NCBI GenBank assembly: GCA_021841155.1
Contig: JAKBVU010000002.1
Coordinates: forward strand, 1 to 64,000
Direction of reading: 5' to 3'
Length of the DNA: 64,000 nucleotides
Source: a bacterium
Lineage (GTDB): Bacteria; Patescibacteriota; Saccharimonadia; Saccharimonadales; UBA4665
Positions 1-8,779 of this stretch are shown here, one piece after another (the stretch's first letter is position 1; every line of letters starts with the position of its first letter). The translations under genes were made by a program, and so were the position numbers. The notes under the pieces were generated by a model. That model saw only the letters and a program-made list of their open reading frames with translations. It was not told where the DNA came from and did no database searches.

Positions 1-1308
1 ATCGGCAGAATATCCACTAATATTAGCACTCCCGGAACAACCTAGTGATTGTCTAGTTGAACCAGCTACAATGTCACCAGATCGGACATGAAAATAAGAT
101 TTATAATCGCAAGTTGTTGAGTTAGAATTAATGGTGTTGGATGATCCAAACTCTTGAACTGGTATTGTATACTGTCCAAGGTGCCAACCCGTTGAATTAT
201 GATACCAATAATAATACGTCTGATTAAACCAATAATTGTAATTAGTTGTTGCTATATAGTAATAATTACCAGGTGGTGGATTTTGACTATGTAATGTATA
301 TGGCGTAACAAAAGTAATGGGGTTATAAGGATAGCTCTGATAATATGAACCAACTATTTGTCCTTGGTAATATTTATTAACAACAACCGAGTAGGTCGGA
401 TTATAAGCACCACCCGGTAAAGACGGAAATGTATAATTTAAAATACCGCTCACGGGTCCAGCTCTACCATTGCAGGAAGCCGTAAAAGCACCATTTCCAC
501 CTCCACCACCTACTGGTGGTGGTAAAATAGGTGATGGTAAGCTTAAAAAATTAATCGTAAAATTAAGAGTCTGCGTACAAGGTCCTACGCATGAACTAGG
601 TTTATTATAAAAAGTATTATAAGGATCAAAAGTAACCGAAACATTAACTGACGTTACATAGCTTGGTACGGTTGAAGAGTTAAAAGTCATCGAACCAGAA
701 CTAGCAAAATAAATACTGTTCGGTATTGTATGGGCTGGACCATTAGTACCATAATATAATGTAGTTTGAGGCAAACCACTTACTGAACCAGAACTAGCCG
801 AAACTCCTACAACATTAAAAACAGTTGACATATTAGGGTTAGGTCCTTGTTTGTGTGGAGCTAAAAGATAACTATATGGATTTAGATTTTGACTATTAAT
901 TTCAGTTGAAATAGGATAAGTAATTTTACTGCCTGTATTTGCATCAGTTGCGAAACAAAAAACAGTTCCAGTGTTTAATTGAAAGGAGTAACTTTGACCT
1001 CTCGGCAAATTAATAGAACTATTATTGATATTGGTTGTTGATTGTCCAGTTGGTGATAACCAAAAAGTATTAGCCTCAGTTGTTGGAGCACCATAATTAC
1101 ATTCGTAGGTTGGACTAGTATAAATCGAATCATAAGATTGAAAAGAATTATTAATACCACTAGGAAAATTATAGACTGCGGAACTGCCACCAACTTGACT
1201 TTGAGCAGCTACTTGATGTGGTGCAATACTGATTAAAAAAAATACTACTAATAAGATTGAATAAAAAAAATAAAGGCTTAATTTAAAATTTTTTTTTATT
1301 GACAACAT
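1..1308 (-). CDS. Large secreted beta-rich surface protein, C-terminus beyond window edge
   Basis: Open reading frame of at least 435 codons without stop, running off the left edge, so the C-terminus is missing. The N-terminus reads as a signal peptide (basic SIKKNFK, hydrophobic stretch, then a break near HQVAAQS), so the protein is exported. The rest is rich in Ser, Thr, Asn, Tyr and Gly, with a Pro/Gly linker (PPPVGGGGGNG) near residue 265 and few cysteines. It follows ligA by 42 bp. A promoter (TTGTAA, 16 bp, TATAAT at 1317-1312) ends 3 nt before ATG 1308 but exactly 6 nt before the next codon, TTG 1305. By the spacing seen elsewhere in this window, TTG 1305 may be the true leaderless start. 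No family recognised; adhesin-like surface protein is the best guess. Confidence 0.75.
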   Translation of the reverse strand, partial: MLSIKKNFKLSLYFFYSILLVVFFLISIAPHQVAAQSQVGGSSAVYNFPSGINNSFQSYDSIYTSPTYECNYGAPTTEANTFWLSPTGQSTTNINNSSINLPRGQSYSFQLNTGTVFCFATDANTGSKITYPISTEINSQNLNPYSYLLAPHKQGPNPNMSTVFNVVGVSASSGSVSGLPQTTLYYGTNGPAHTIPNSIYFASSGSMTFNSSTVPSYVTSVNVSVTFDPYNTFYNKPSSCVGPCTQTLNFTINFLSLPSPILPPPVGGGGGNGAFTASCNGRAGPVSGILNYTFPSLPGGAYNPTYSVVVNKYYQGQIVGSYYQSYPYNPITFVTPYTLHSQNPPPGNYYYIATTNYNYWFNQTYYYWYHNSTGWHLGQYTIPVQEFGSSNTINSNSTTCDYKSYFHVRSGDIVAGSTRQSLGCSGSANISGYSAD

Positions 1309-1311
1309 CTG

Positions 1312-1317
1312 ATTATA
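1312..1317 (-). promoter_or_regulatory. -10 box (TATAAT) of the secreted protein gene
   Basis: TATAAT preceded by TTGTAA with a 16-bp spacer. It lies 3 nt from ATG 1308 and 6 nt from the in-frame TTG 1305, leaving no room for a ribosome binding site. Confidence 0.55.
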
Positions 1318-1350
1318 ACTTTAACATAATCATTTACAAAAAATAAATAT

Positions 1351-3363
1351 TTAAACTGAATAATTAATTAAATTCAAAAAATCTTTTTCATCAATAACAT
1401 TAGTTTTGTAAGATCGAGCTAGTTCTATTTTATTGTGACCAGGTTCATTTCCAATCACTAAATATGATGTTTGCTGAGTCACGTTAGACTGAAGTATGCC
1501 ACCTAATAATTTAATTTTTTCTTCGGCTTGCAAACGACTCATACTATTTAAAGAACCAGTAATCACAAATTTTTTATTAATTAGTCGATTATTTTTATGA
1601 TTAATTTTTGGTTTAAGACCAACTTTCATAAATTTATCAATTAATTTTAAATTATCTATGTCATAAAACCAGGCTAGAATCGATTCACTAACAATATGAC
1701 CAATACCCTCAATTCGATCTAAATCGTCGGCCTCGATTTTTTTTAAATTATCTAAAGTCTTAAAATTTCTGGCCAAATCAAGAGCTAACTTAGCGCCAAC
1801 ATGCCTAATACCCAAACCGAAAATAAATTTATCTAAATCAGGGTTTTTACGATTCTGAATGGCCAATATTAATTTTTGAGCGGAAACATCCGCAAATCGA
1901 TCAAGTTTTAAAATATCTTCAATTTTTAAATAATAAATATCGGCTAAATCTGATACTAAACCACTATCAACTAATAAATTAACGTTTTTTTCACCTAATG
2001 TATTGATATCTAAAGCCTGTTTAGAAGCAAAATGAATTAAATTCTTTTTTAAAATAATCTTATTGTCTAAATTAACTAATCGGTAAACCGCTTCATCGTC
2101 TTTTCTAATAAATCGTAAGTCTGGATATTGTTGATGAAGAGCTTTTTCAATATTGAAAGGCTGTGAATCATTAGGTCTTAAATCTTTGAGAACTCTTTGA
2201 ACTTGAGGAATAATATCACCAGCTTTATAAATTATGACCGTATCACCAATTCTAATGTCTTTTTTAATAATTTCATCAATATTATGTAGGGTTGCATGTT
2301 GAATCATTGATCCGGCTAAAAGAGTTGGTTCAAAAACGGCTACCGGATTAGCACTACCCGTCCGACCAATACTTAAAATAATGTCTTTAATAACTGCTGT
2401 ACTTTCTTCAGCCGAAAACTTGTAAGCCACTACACCTCTAGGGGCTTTACCAATCACACCTAGTTGTTCAAATATTTGATGATCATTGATTTTAATCACT
2501 AAACCATCAATATTAAAAGCTAATTGATCTCTTAGTTTTTCTAGTGAAGTTAAAATCTGTTTTAAATTCTTAAAACCAATTACAACTTGATGCTCTTGAT
2601 TAATAGCAAAACCCAATTGATCAAGATTATAATAAATTTGGTCAAAAGTTTTAAAAGGTTCATGGTTGGTTTTAATCAGATCATAAGCTCGAAACCTTAA
2701 ATGTCGACTAGATGCAACTTTAGGGTCTAATTGACGAATACTGCCTGCAGCTAGATTACGTGGATTAGCATATGGGTTCAAACCTAATTGTTTCTGTTGT
2801 AAATTAATTTGTTCAAAATCTACTTGATTGAGATAAATTTCACCCCTAATTTCAGTTCTACCAGCATTAAAAGGCTTCAGATTAATTTTAAGCGGAATCG
2901 ATTCAATAGTTTTAACGTTGCTGGTGACGTCCTCACCAACAAAACCATCGCCTCTAGTAACTGCTTGAATTAAAAAACCAGCTTCATAAATTAAACTACA
3001 GGCTAGTCCATCCATCTTTAAATCAACAAAGAATTCTTCTTTTAATAGTGGTTGGCTTTTCTTTAATCGTTCAAACCAAGCTTTTATTTCTTCAAAATTA
3101 AAAACATCATTAATGCTTAACATACGACTTTGATGTTCAACTTTAACAAATTCTTTCAATGGTTGTCCGGCTACTCTTTGCGTAGGACTATCAGGAGATA
3201 AAAGATCAGGAAATTGTTGTTCTAATTGGCTTAATTCGTGTTTTAAACTATCGGCCGCCGCTTCCGACATAATTGATTGGTCTAAAACATGATAATGATA
3301 TCTATAATCATTAATCTGTTTTTTTAATAACTCAACTCGTTGTTTAGCTTGTAGGTGATTCAT
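1351..3363 (-). CDS. ligA: NAD-dependent DNA ligase LigA without zinc-finger cysteines
   Basis: Seals nicks in DNA using NAD+ during replication and repair. 670 residues, the usual length. Domain Ia is at the N-terminus; the adenylated lysine is K116 in VDLKMDG. The OB fold is near 330-360 (GRTGSANPVAVFEPT), helix-hairpin-helix repeats lie at about 430-580 and a BRCT domain at about 590-670 (KKFVITGSLNSMSRLQ). The tetracysteine zinc finger expected around 395-430 is replaced by sequence with no cysteine (for example QPFNIEKALHQQYPDLRF); the only Cys in the whole protein is in LACSLIY of the adenylation domain. All other signatures, including HFASKQALDINTLGEK, are intact, so it is probably active with a metal-free finger. 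The start overlaps the end of the upstream membrane-protein gene by 20 bp. Confidence 0.95.
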   Translation of the reverse strand: MNHLQAKQRVELLKKQINDYRYHYHVLDQSIMSEAAADSLKHELSQLEQQFPDLLSPDSPTQRVAGQPLKEFVKVEHQSRMLSINDVFNFEEIKAWFERLKKSQPLLKEEFFVDLKMDGLACSLIYEAGFLIQAVTRGDGFVGEDVTSNVKTIESIPLKINLKPFNAGRTEIRGEIYLNQVDFEQINLQQKQLGLNPYANPRNLAAGSIRQLDPKVASSRHLRFRAYDLIKTNHEPFKTFDQIYYNLDQLGFAINQEHQVVIGFKNLKQILTSLEKLRDQLAFNIDGLVIKINDHQIFEQLGVIGKAPRGVVAYKFSAEESTAVIKDIILSIGRTGSANPVAVFEPTLLAGSMIQHATLHNIDEIIKKDIRIGDTVIIYKAGDIIPQVQRVLKDLRPNDSQPFNIEKALHQQYPDLRFIRKDDEAVYRLVNLDNKIILKKNLIHFASKQALDINTLGEKNVNLLVDSGLVSDLADIYYLKIEDILKLDRFADVSAQKLILAIQNRKNPDLDKFIFGLGIRHVGAKLALDLARNFKTLDNLKKIEADDLDRIEGIGHIVSESILAWFYDIDNLKLIDKFMKVGLKPKINHKNNRLINKKFVITGSLNSMSRLQAEEKIKLLGGILQSNVTQQTSYLVIGNEPGHNKIELARSYKTNVIDEKDFLNLINYSV

Positions 3364-4285
3364 TAATTAAGTTCCTATAAAGTACATCGATAAAAACAAT
3401 CACGATTGGTAAAATTAAGATCGTTAAAAGATAATAAACCCAAGGTGCAATGACGCTGAGACCAACAATCGCACCGAGCATAATTAATAAAGCGACAATT
3501 AAAATTAAAATTAAAAAAATTAATAAATCAAGTACCACAATAAAACGTCTATTTTTAACTATCTTATTAGCTTGTCTGATGGCTTGTCTTGGCATTAAAT
3601 CTGGTTGATTAATGATGACTACTAAACTAATTAAATGTGCTACCAACAAATAAATAGTGATAAATATACCACCCAAGAAAACAATAAACCAAAGTATTTT
3701 TTCAATAATAGTTTGATCGATATGATAATGACTAATCTGAGAATAAATATAGACAGTCACAATAGCTGGTATAAAGTCTAAGAATATAAAGAAAATAACT
3801 ATAAAAATTGGAATTAGTCTATCAATTCCTTGGTACGTCGCTTGACGCACAGAAATTTGTTTTTGATTAGCAAAATTTTTTAATGACCATAAAATAATAG
3901 AGATCAAAAAAACAACTAAAAAAAAGTTAAAAACTTGTGATGATCCAGATGATGACTGATTTAATAATAAATTTAAGGAAGAAAAAGTAGTTTTTAAGGT
4001 TTTATTGGATTGACCAGCAAAAACTTTTTTAAATTCTTGATTAGCGCTACTAATATTGACTGCACTGGCTAAACCACGGACAAATAAAAGATTAAAAATT
4101 AAATACCAACCAAATAAGATACTCCAAAATTTTTTATGATCTAAAAAAATTCTAAAAGTCTGTTGAATCATTTTAATCAATACTCGGATTGATTTTTTAT
4201 GAAAATCTTGATTACTGTGATTAGCTTTTATTTTAGATTTTGATGCCAATTTTGAAGAATTTGCACTAAGTTTTTTTTTAACCAT
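3344..4285 (-). CDS. Polytopic membrane protein, unknown function
   Basis: 313 residues with a lysine- and serine-rich cytoplasmic N-terminus (about 1-50), followed by roughly six hydrophobic segments: FWSILFGWYLIFNLLFV, FNFFLVVFLISIILW, a pair around 165-220, and a long pair near the C-terminus. A Ser/Asn-rich loop sits between the first two segments. It resembles the general pattern of CPR proteins with a glycerophosphodiesterase-type or YciC-like membrane region, but no signature is firm enough to name it. It lies 3 bp after htpX and overlaps ligA by 20 bp, so it belongs to the lemA-htpX-ligA operon; that points to an envelope role but does not define it. Confidence 0.75.
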   Translation of the reverse strand: MVKKKLSANSSKLASKSKIKANHSNQDFHKKSIRVLIKMIQQTFRIFLDHKKFWSILFGWYLIFNLLFVRGLASAVNISSANQEFKKVFAGQSNKTLKTTFSSLNLLLNQSSSGSSQVFNFFLVVFLISIILWSLKNFANQKQISVRQATYQGIDRLIPIFIVIFFIFLDFIPAIVTVYIYSQISHYHIDQTIIEKILWFIVFLGGIFITIYLLVAHLISLVVIINQPDLMPRQAIRQANKIVKNRRFIVVLDLLIFLILILIVALLIMLGAIVGLSVIAPWVYYLLTILILPIVIVFIDVLYRNLINESPTS

Positions 4286-4288
4286 GAA

Positions 4289-5200
4289 TTAAATAGTCGT
4301 TTCCATTTCTTTTAATTTCTTGATCCGATCTTTAATCGGCGGATGAGTTGAAAATAAACTAGTAATTTTATGTCCTTTCAACGGATTAGCGAAAAAAAAA
4401 TGAGCTGTAGCAGTATTAACATTATTAAGACCACTACCTGTTTTATCTATTTTTTGTAAAGCACTAATTAAACCTTCTGGATATTTAGTCATTAAAGCTC
4501 CTGAAGCATCAGCTAAATATTCTCTTCGTCTAGAAATAGCTAGCTGAATTAAACTGGCAATAATTGGAGCTAAAATAGCGGCTATAATTCCTAAAAATAT
4601 AAAAGTTGTTTGACCCTCACCTTCCATACTTCCACCACCTCGACGACCACCATAACCACCCATGCCACCAAAAAAAGCTAAATTAATCATAAAATCAGCC
4701 AATAAAGAAATAATCGAAGTTAAAGCAAAAGCAATCATATTAACTCTCATATCATAATTTTTAATATGACTAATTTCATGAGATAAAACCGCTTCGAGTT
4801 CCTGATCGTTCATGATATCTAACAATCCACTAGTCACACAAACAGACGATTTATTAGGATTGCGACCGGTTGCAAAAGCATTAGGTGCTGGATCATTCAT
4901 AACATAAATTTTAGGGGTCGGTAAACCATCTTCAATTGATAAGTTTTCCACAATCCGATACAATCGTGGATTTTGTTCTCTAGAGACAGCCTGAGCTTTA
5001 TTGAGAGCTAAGGACATACGTGAACCGACAAAAAACATAATAGTAGCGTAAACTAAAGAACCAATCATAGCACCTATAAAAATACCGGTACCACCGTTAA
5101 AAAATTTTACTAAAATAAAAACAATGACAGCTATAAATAAAAAAAAGCCAATTAATATATATAATGTTCGTCTTTTGTTGGCCGCAATTTGAGAATACAT
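4289..5200 (-). CDS. htpX: M48 membrane metalloprotease HtpX
   Basis: Zinc-dependent inner-membrane protease that degrades misfolded membrane proteins. 303 residues. Two N-terminal membrane segments (about 13-33 and 40-58), the zinc-binding HEISH motif at H141-E142-H145, two further hydrophobic segments, and the third ligand Glu in RRREYLADASG near 227. The Gly-rich loop GGMGGYGGRRGGGSMEG between segments is typical of the family. It starts 13 bp after lemA; the LemA-HtpX pair is a common quality-control unit in bacteria. Confidence 0.95.
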   Translation of the reverse strand: MYSQIAANKRRTLYILIGFFLFIAVIVFILVKFFNGGTGIFIGAMIGSLVYATIMFFVGSRMSLALNKAQAVSREQNPRLYRIVENLSIEDGLPTPKIYVMNDPAPNAFATGRNPNKSSVCVTSGLLDIMNDQELEAVLSHEISHIKNYDMRVNMIAFALTSIISLLADFMINLAFFGGMGGYGGRRGGGSMEGEGQTTFIFLGIIAAILAPIIASLIQLAISRRREYLADASGALMTKYPEGLISALQKIDKTGSGLNNVNTATAHFFFANPLKGHKITSLFSTHPPIKDRIKKLKEMETTI

Positions 5201-5213
5201 TTTTTAAAAAACC

Positions 5214-5801
5214 TTAGCTTGGATTAACATTATTAAAATCAACCTTAACTGGCTCTTGAGCACTAGCCATAGCAGTATCATCTAATTCAAAATATTCTTT
5301 ATCTTTGATAAAACCAAGTCTGGTGGCAAATATACGAGCCGGAAAAGTTTTTCGTCTAGTATTAAAAGCCATAACTATATTGTTATAGAATCTTCTTGAG
5401 GCTTGAATTTTATCTTCAGTATCAGTTAATTCAGTTTGTAGTTCAATAAAATTTTGACTAGCTTTTAAATCCGGATAATTTTCAGCGACAGCAAACAAAC
5501 TTTTCATAGTTTGCTGAAACTGATTTTCAGCTTGACCGGTTTCAGCAGGACTTTGAGCTTGAATTGTCCGAGCTCGAGCGTTAGTGACATCTTCAAAAAC
5601 AGTTTTTTCATGAGAGGCATAACCTTTAACCGTATTTACTAAATTAGGTATCAAATCAGCTCGTCGCTTTAACTGAACAGTAATATCACTCCAAGCTTCA
5701 TCTGATTCCTGATTTAATTTAACTAAACCATTATAAATACTAATAGCTATTACAGCTAAAACCACTAATACAACAACTATAACTACCAGTAAAAAAGTCA
5801 T
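5214..5801 (-). CDS. lemA: LemA family membrane protein
   Basis: 195 residues: one N-terminal membrane segment (about 4-23), then a long helical domain with the family signature LVKLNQESDEAWSDI and QLKRRADLIPNLVNTV, and AENYPDLKASQNF in the middle. The biochemical role is not established; LemA proteins are repeatedly found beside HtpX. First gene of the operon. A TATAAT box at 5843-5838 with an extended TGC element and an AGAGG ribosome binding site before ATG 5801 give it a normal leader, unlike the leaderless genes nearby. Confidence 0.95.
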   Translation of the reverse strand: MTFLLVVIVVVLVVLAVIAISIYNGLVKLNQESDEAWSDITVQLKRRADLIPNLVNTVKGYASHEKTVFEDVTNARARTIQAQSPAETGQAENQFQQTMKSLFAVAENYPDLKASQNFIELQTELTDTEDKIQASRRFYNNIVMAFNTRRKTFPARIFATRLGFIKDKEYFELDDTAMASAQEPVKVDFNNVNPS

Positions 5802-5939
5802 TTTATACCCTCTAATTCTATATTAATTTAGCTCAATTATAGCACAGTTTTATTTAGTAAATTTTCAGCTTAATTTTCTTAAGTAAATTTTAAGCTAACT
5901 TAATAACAATTAAGACTAGTTAAATTTTATAATTAATCA

Positions 5940-5945
5940 TATAAT
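5940..5945 (+). promoter_or_regulatory. -10 box (TATAAT) close upstream of the carboxypeptidase gene
   Basis: TATAAT with 8 nt to ATG 5954 and no ribosome binding site between them; leaderless or near-leaderless start inferred. Confidence 0.5.
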
Positions 5946-5953
5946 TATCCTAA

Positions 5954-7192
5954 ATGAATAATGAGCCAAAACCTCGAAAAGTCCACAAAAAACATCTTTT
6001 CTTAAAAGTCTTCGCTGTTTTAATTGTGGTTATTTACATAGTTGTTAATATATCTATTAATTTAAGTTATGCCATTCAACCAACTAAAAATCTAAGCCAC
6101 AGCTTAAACTTATCGTTTAAGCCTAAAAATCAACCAACCTGGATCAACAACATTGAAAGCGCTATGGCTATCAACGGTCAACAAATATTAACTTATGGAC
6201 AACAAAAAGAATTACCAACCGCATCAACTGCTAAGCTTGTAACCGCATTAGTGGTTTTAAAAGCTAAACCAATTTCAGCTGGTCATACTGGACCAATCAT
6301 AACAATGACACCTGCCGATGTTGCTATTTATAATAATTATGTCAAAAAAAATGGTTCTGTTCTGCCAATCGTTAATGGTGAAAATCTAAATGAATATCAG
6401 ATATTAGAAGGTATGCTATTACCATCAGCCGATAATTTAGCTGATGTTTTAGCTATTTGGGCCTATGGTTCATTACCAAATTATACTAACGCGGCCAATC
6501 AATACCTTAAACAACATCATATCAATCACACTCATATTGGCACAGATGCCAGTGGTTATAGTTCCTCAACTGTATCGACTGCTAAAGATTTAGTAAAAAT
6601 TGGTGAACTTGTCATGAAAAATCCAGTTCTAGCTCAAATTGTTAACCAAAAACAAGCCTATGACATTCCTGTCGTTGGTACTATTAATAATCTCAACTAC
6701 CTACTTGGAGCAGACGGTATTAATGGCATTAAAACAGGTAGCACCAACCAAGCAGGAGGAGTTTTTGTTGGATCAGCCAACTATCAGCTACCAAACAATA
6801 GATCGGTCCCATTAATTACAGCTATTATGGGAACACCCGATTTAAATGATGCTCTAATCGATTCATCAATTTTAATCCAAAACGATGAAAAAGATTTTAC
6901 TAATCAACAGATTATTCAAAGTAATCAAGCTGTTGGCAACCTTAATCTGCCTTGGGGTGGTAGCGATCAAATCTTAACCACTAAATCTATTAACGAAGTC
7001 ACTTGGTATTATTCCAATACACAGTATCGATTAAAAATTAAACCATTAAGAGTTAATCAAAAACATCTAACCAATATTGGTCAATTAACCATGACAGCTA
7101 ACTCTATGAACCCTTCTATCAATATTCCGGTTAAATTAGCTCAACAAATTCATGAACCATTATGGTGGACAATTTTTCACTTTAACACTTAA
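5954..7192 (+). CDS. dacA: D-alanyl-D-alanine carboxypeptidase (PBP5/DacA type)
   Basis: Trims the terminal D-Ala from peptidoglycan stem peptides outside the membrane. 412 residues with an uncleaved membrane anchor at about 15-40, then an S11-type serine peptidase domain carrying all three active-site motifs: S91-T-A-K94, S158-A-D-N161 and KTG near 258 (GIKTGSTNQ). The C-terminal portion (about 300-412) is a beta-rich domain like the PBP5 second domain, but it lacks the usual amphipathic anchor helix, which the N-terminal segment replaces. It is the only plus-strand gene between the lemA operon and the toxin-antitoxin patch. The start is fixed by the nearby promoter. Confidence 0.93.
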   Translation: MNNEPKPRKVHKKHLFLKVFAVLIVVIYIVVNISINLSYAIQPTKNLSHSLNLSFKPKNQPTWINNIESAMAINGQQILTYGQQKELPTASTAKLVTALVVLKAKPISAGHTGPIITMTPADVAIYNNYVKKNGSVLPIVNGENLNEYQILEGMLLPSADNLADVLAIWAYGSLPNYTNAANQYLKQHHINHTHIGTDASGYSSSTVSTAKDLVKIGELVMKNPVLAQIVNQKQAYDIPVVGTINNLNYLLGADGINGIKTGSTNQAGGVFVGSANYQLPNNRSVPLITAIMGTPDLNDALIDSSILIQNDEKDFTNQQIIQSNQAVGNLNLPWGGSDQILTTKSINEVTWYYSNTQYRLKIKPLRVNQKHLTNIGQLTMTANSMNPSINIPVKLAQQIHEPLWWTIFHFNT

Positions 7193-7203
7193 ATAAAGTG
7201 AAA
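7175..7203 (+). terminator. Perfect 10-bp inverted repeat at the end of the carboxypeptidase gene
   Basis: TTTCACTTTA (7175-7184) and TAAAGTGAAA (7194-7203) form a 10-bp stem with a 9-nt loop over the stop codon. There is no T-run directly after it (the next is near 7214-7218), so a terminator role is only possible. Confidence 0.35.
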
Positions 7204-7326
7204 TTAGACAAATTTTTGGTTCTTCTCCACCAAGATCTGATCGAGCAACACAAATCCAACACACCAATATACGATTTAGCCTTAGAATTTGCAATTAACA
7301 ACCAGACCTATTTTGAACCATTTTAA
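7198..7326 (+). CDS. Possible small or truncated gene (42 codons, GTG start)
   Basis: From GTG 7198 the frame gives a protein-like 42-residue sequence (KLDKFLVLLHQDLIEQHK and on to NNQTYFEPF) ending at TAA 7324. The same frame stays protein-like for another 28 codons after that stop (ITRIYHTFITAKRKNL), so this may be a broken ~70-residue gene rather than a functional short one. There is no ribosome binding site, and the start lies inside the hairpin at the end of the upstream gene. No family recognised. Confidence 0.25.
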   Translation: MKLDKFLVLLHQDLIEQHKSNTPIYDLALEFAINNQTYFEPF

Positions 7327-7415
7327 ATAACAAGAATTTATCATACGTTTATAACTGCTAAAAGAAAAAATCTTAGATTGTTAAGAAATCAAGAACTTTA
7401 TATGTATTGCTGAGG

Positions 7416-7814
7416 TTATTTGAAGTACTGTATCATCGAAGGGTGAATAATCTTAGTGCTCTTATATTCTTTAAGTCTTAATAATTCTTTATCAGCCGTT
7501 ACGATAATTTCAGCCTTAACTTCAAGAGCACACTCTAGTATTATATGATCATTTTTATCATTAAGAATATTAGTAACCTTTTGTTTAGGATGAACTTGTT
7601 TTGCGTACATTAGAATAGTGTCAATGTATTGTGAAGACTCAAACCTATTCCACTTGAACTTCATTTCTAATTTATCTCGTATTTCTAGTATTATTTCAGG
7701 GGAAATGTAGAGCTGATAAGGACCGTTTGGTCTAGAGCGTTTTAATTGTTCCCAGCTATAGCTATCTTGTTTAATGGCGGCTAAGTAGACGTTAGTGTCG
7801 AATACGATCTTCAT
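7416..7814 (-). CDS. PIN-domain ribonuclease toxin
   Basis: Putative type II toxin. PIN nucleases cut RNA using clustered acidic residues. Seen here: Asp in IVFDTNV at the N-terminus, Glu in EIILEIRDKL, Asp in NDKNDHIILEC and Asp in TADKELLRL, the expected metal-binding set. The start is taken at ATG 7814, giving MKIVFDTNVYLAA, the standard PIN beginning with the first Asp in strand 1; a start at 7841 would add nine unlikely residues inside the antitoxin gene. It overlaps the antitoxin by 23 bp and follows it, the usual antitoxin-first order. About 132 residues. Confidence 0.85.
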   Translation of the reverse strand: MKIVFDTNVYLAAIKQDSYSWEQLKRSRPNGPYQLYISPEIILEIRDKLEMKFKWNRFESSQYIDTILMYAKQVHPKQKVTNILNDKNDHIILECALEVKAEIIVTADKELLRLKEYKSTKIIHPSMIQYFK

Positions 7815-8040
7815 ATTTTTCGTCGCTTTCGAGATATTCATATAGTTGATCCTCAGTATCTATACCTAGATCTTTAAGTGTTGAAGAGGCGTCTTTTTGG
7901 ATACTTTCCATGACCTCATTGAACTCGTAGGTTTTAACCATGTCACGTAATACGTCACTTTTAGATTTTTTATCTCTTTTAGCCCATTTATCAAAGCGTT
8001 TTTTGATATCATCTTCGACTGAAAAACTTATTGTAGTCAT
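7792..8040 (-). CDS. Ribbon-helix-helix antitoxin of the PIN toxin
   Basis: About 82 residues. The N-terminus MTTISFSVEDDIKKRFDKW is a classic ribbon-helix-helix DNA-binding strand and helix, and the acidic C-terminus (DTEDQLYEYLESDEKYED) probably binds the toxin. The start is placed at ATG 8040, not 8046, because the -10 box TACAAT (8052-8047) touches ATG 8046 and lies exactly 6 nt before ATG 8040, matching the leaderless spacing of other genes here. An inverted repeat over the -35 box suggests autoregulation. Confidence 0.85.
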   Translation of the reverse strand: MTTISFSVEDDIKKRFDKWAKRDKKSKSDVLRDMVKTYEFNEVMESIQKDASSTLKDLGIDTEDQLYEYLESDEKYEDRIRH

Positions 8041-8046
8041 AGCCAT

Positions 8047-8090
8047 ATTGTATCTGTTATATTAACTAAGGTCAATAATTATTTATTGAC
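8047..8090 (-). promoter_or_regulatory. Toxin-antitoxin promoter with inverted-repeat operator
   Basis: TTGACC (8075-8070), a 17-bp spacer, TACAAT (8052-8047), then 6 nt to ATG 8040. A perfect inverted repeat GTCAATAA-TTAT-TTATTGAC occupies 8071-8090 and covers the -35 box, a likely binding site for the ribbon-helix-helix antitoxin. Confidence 0.65.
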
Positions 8091-8152
8091 GGTATTTCTA
8101 TCTGCGATTAGCTTAATTTGATCCAGCTTACAGGTTTTATGCGCCTTAAATG

Positions 8153-8158
8153 TATAAT
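8153..8158 (+). promoter_or_regulatory. -10 box (TATAAT) of the leaderless ITPase-like gene
   Basis: TATAAT exactly 6 nt before ATG 8165. It overlaps the in-frame ATG 8150, which therefore cannot be the start. Confidence 0.65.
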
Positions 8159-8164
8159 AGTGGA

Positions 8165-8737
8165 ATGAAAACTATTTATTTTGCTACGACTAATTCTGAT
8201 AAAATACAAATTGCACAAACTGTTTGTAACGAAATTGGCATCATCGTCAAACCCGTAAAATTGGATATCGATGAAATTCAAGGTGAGGATCCAGAACTAA
8301 TCGTACGAGACAAAGCAAGACGCGCTTATGAACAATTCGGTAAACCTTTAATAGTTAGTGATGATACGTGGGATATACGAGCACTCAACGGTTTCCCTGG
8401 TGCATATATGAAGTCAATTAATTATTGGTTTAAGTCAGAAGACTTTATTAGGTTGATGCACGGTGTTGAAGATAGACAGATAACTCTCCACCAATTCCTT
8501 GCCTATACGGACGGTACCATTACTAAAATATTCAAGAATGACATTAACGGACAAGTTATTGATGAGATTCGAGGTAAAAGTGATAAATCTCCCAGTATGA
8601 CAATTGTTGTGCTCGATTCTGACAACGGAAAGACTATGGCGGAAGTTTTCGAACAAGGTAGCGATGCATTGACAGCACGCTATAAAAATTGGCCAGATGC
8701 ATGGCAGGAATTCGCAGATTGGTATAAAAAAATCTAG
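8165..8737 (+). CDS. HAM1/ITPA-like non-canonical purine NTP pyrophosphatase
   Basis: Likely hydrolyses dITP/XTP-type nucleotides to keep them out of nucleic acids. 190 residues. The N-terminus TIYFATTNSDKIQIAQ matches the family's T-x-N-x-x-K loop. DEIQGEDPELIVRDKARRA, IVSDDTWDIRALNGFPG and PGAYMKSI are closer to the eukaryotic/archaeal ITPA pattern (EIQG, DT-x-L, PGPYIKWF) than to bacterial RdgB (DDSGL). G+C looks higher than in neighbours, and it lies in an accessory patch with a toxin-antitoxin pair and a transposase remnant, so horizontal acquisition is likely. The start is set by the promoter 6 nt upstream. Confidence 0.8.
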   Translation: MKTIYFATTNSDKIQIAQTVCNEIGIIVKPVKLDIDEIQGEDPELIVRDKARRAYEQFGKPLIVSDDTWDIRALNGFPGAYMKSINYWFKSEDFIRLMHGVEDRQITLHQFLAYTDGTITKIFKNDINGQVIDEIRGKSDKSPSMTIVVLDSDNGKTMAEVFEQGSDALTARYKNWPDAWQEFADWYKKI

Positions 8738-8779
8738 CAGCTTGAATGTTTAACGTACAAAATGTTAAAGTTATATTTT

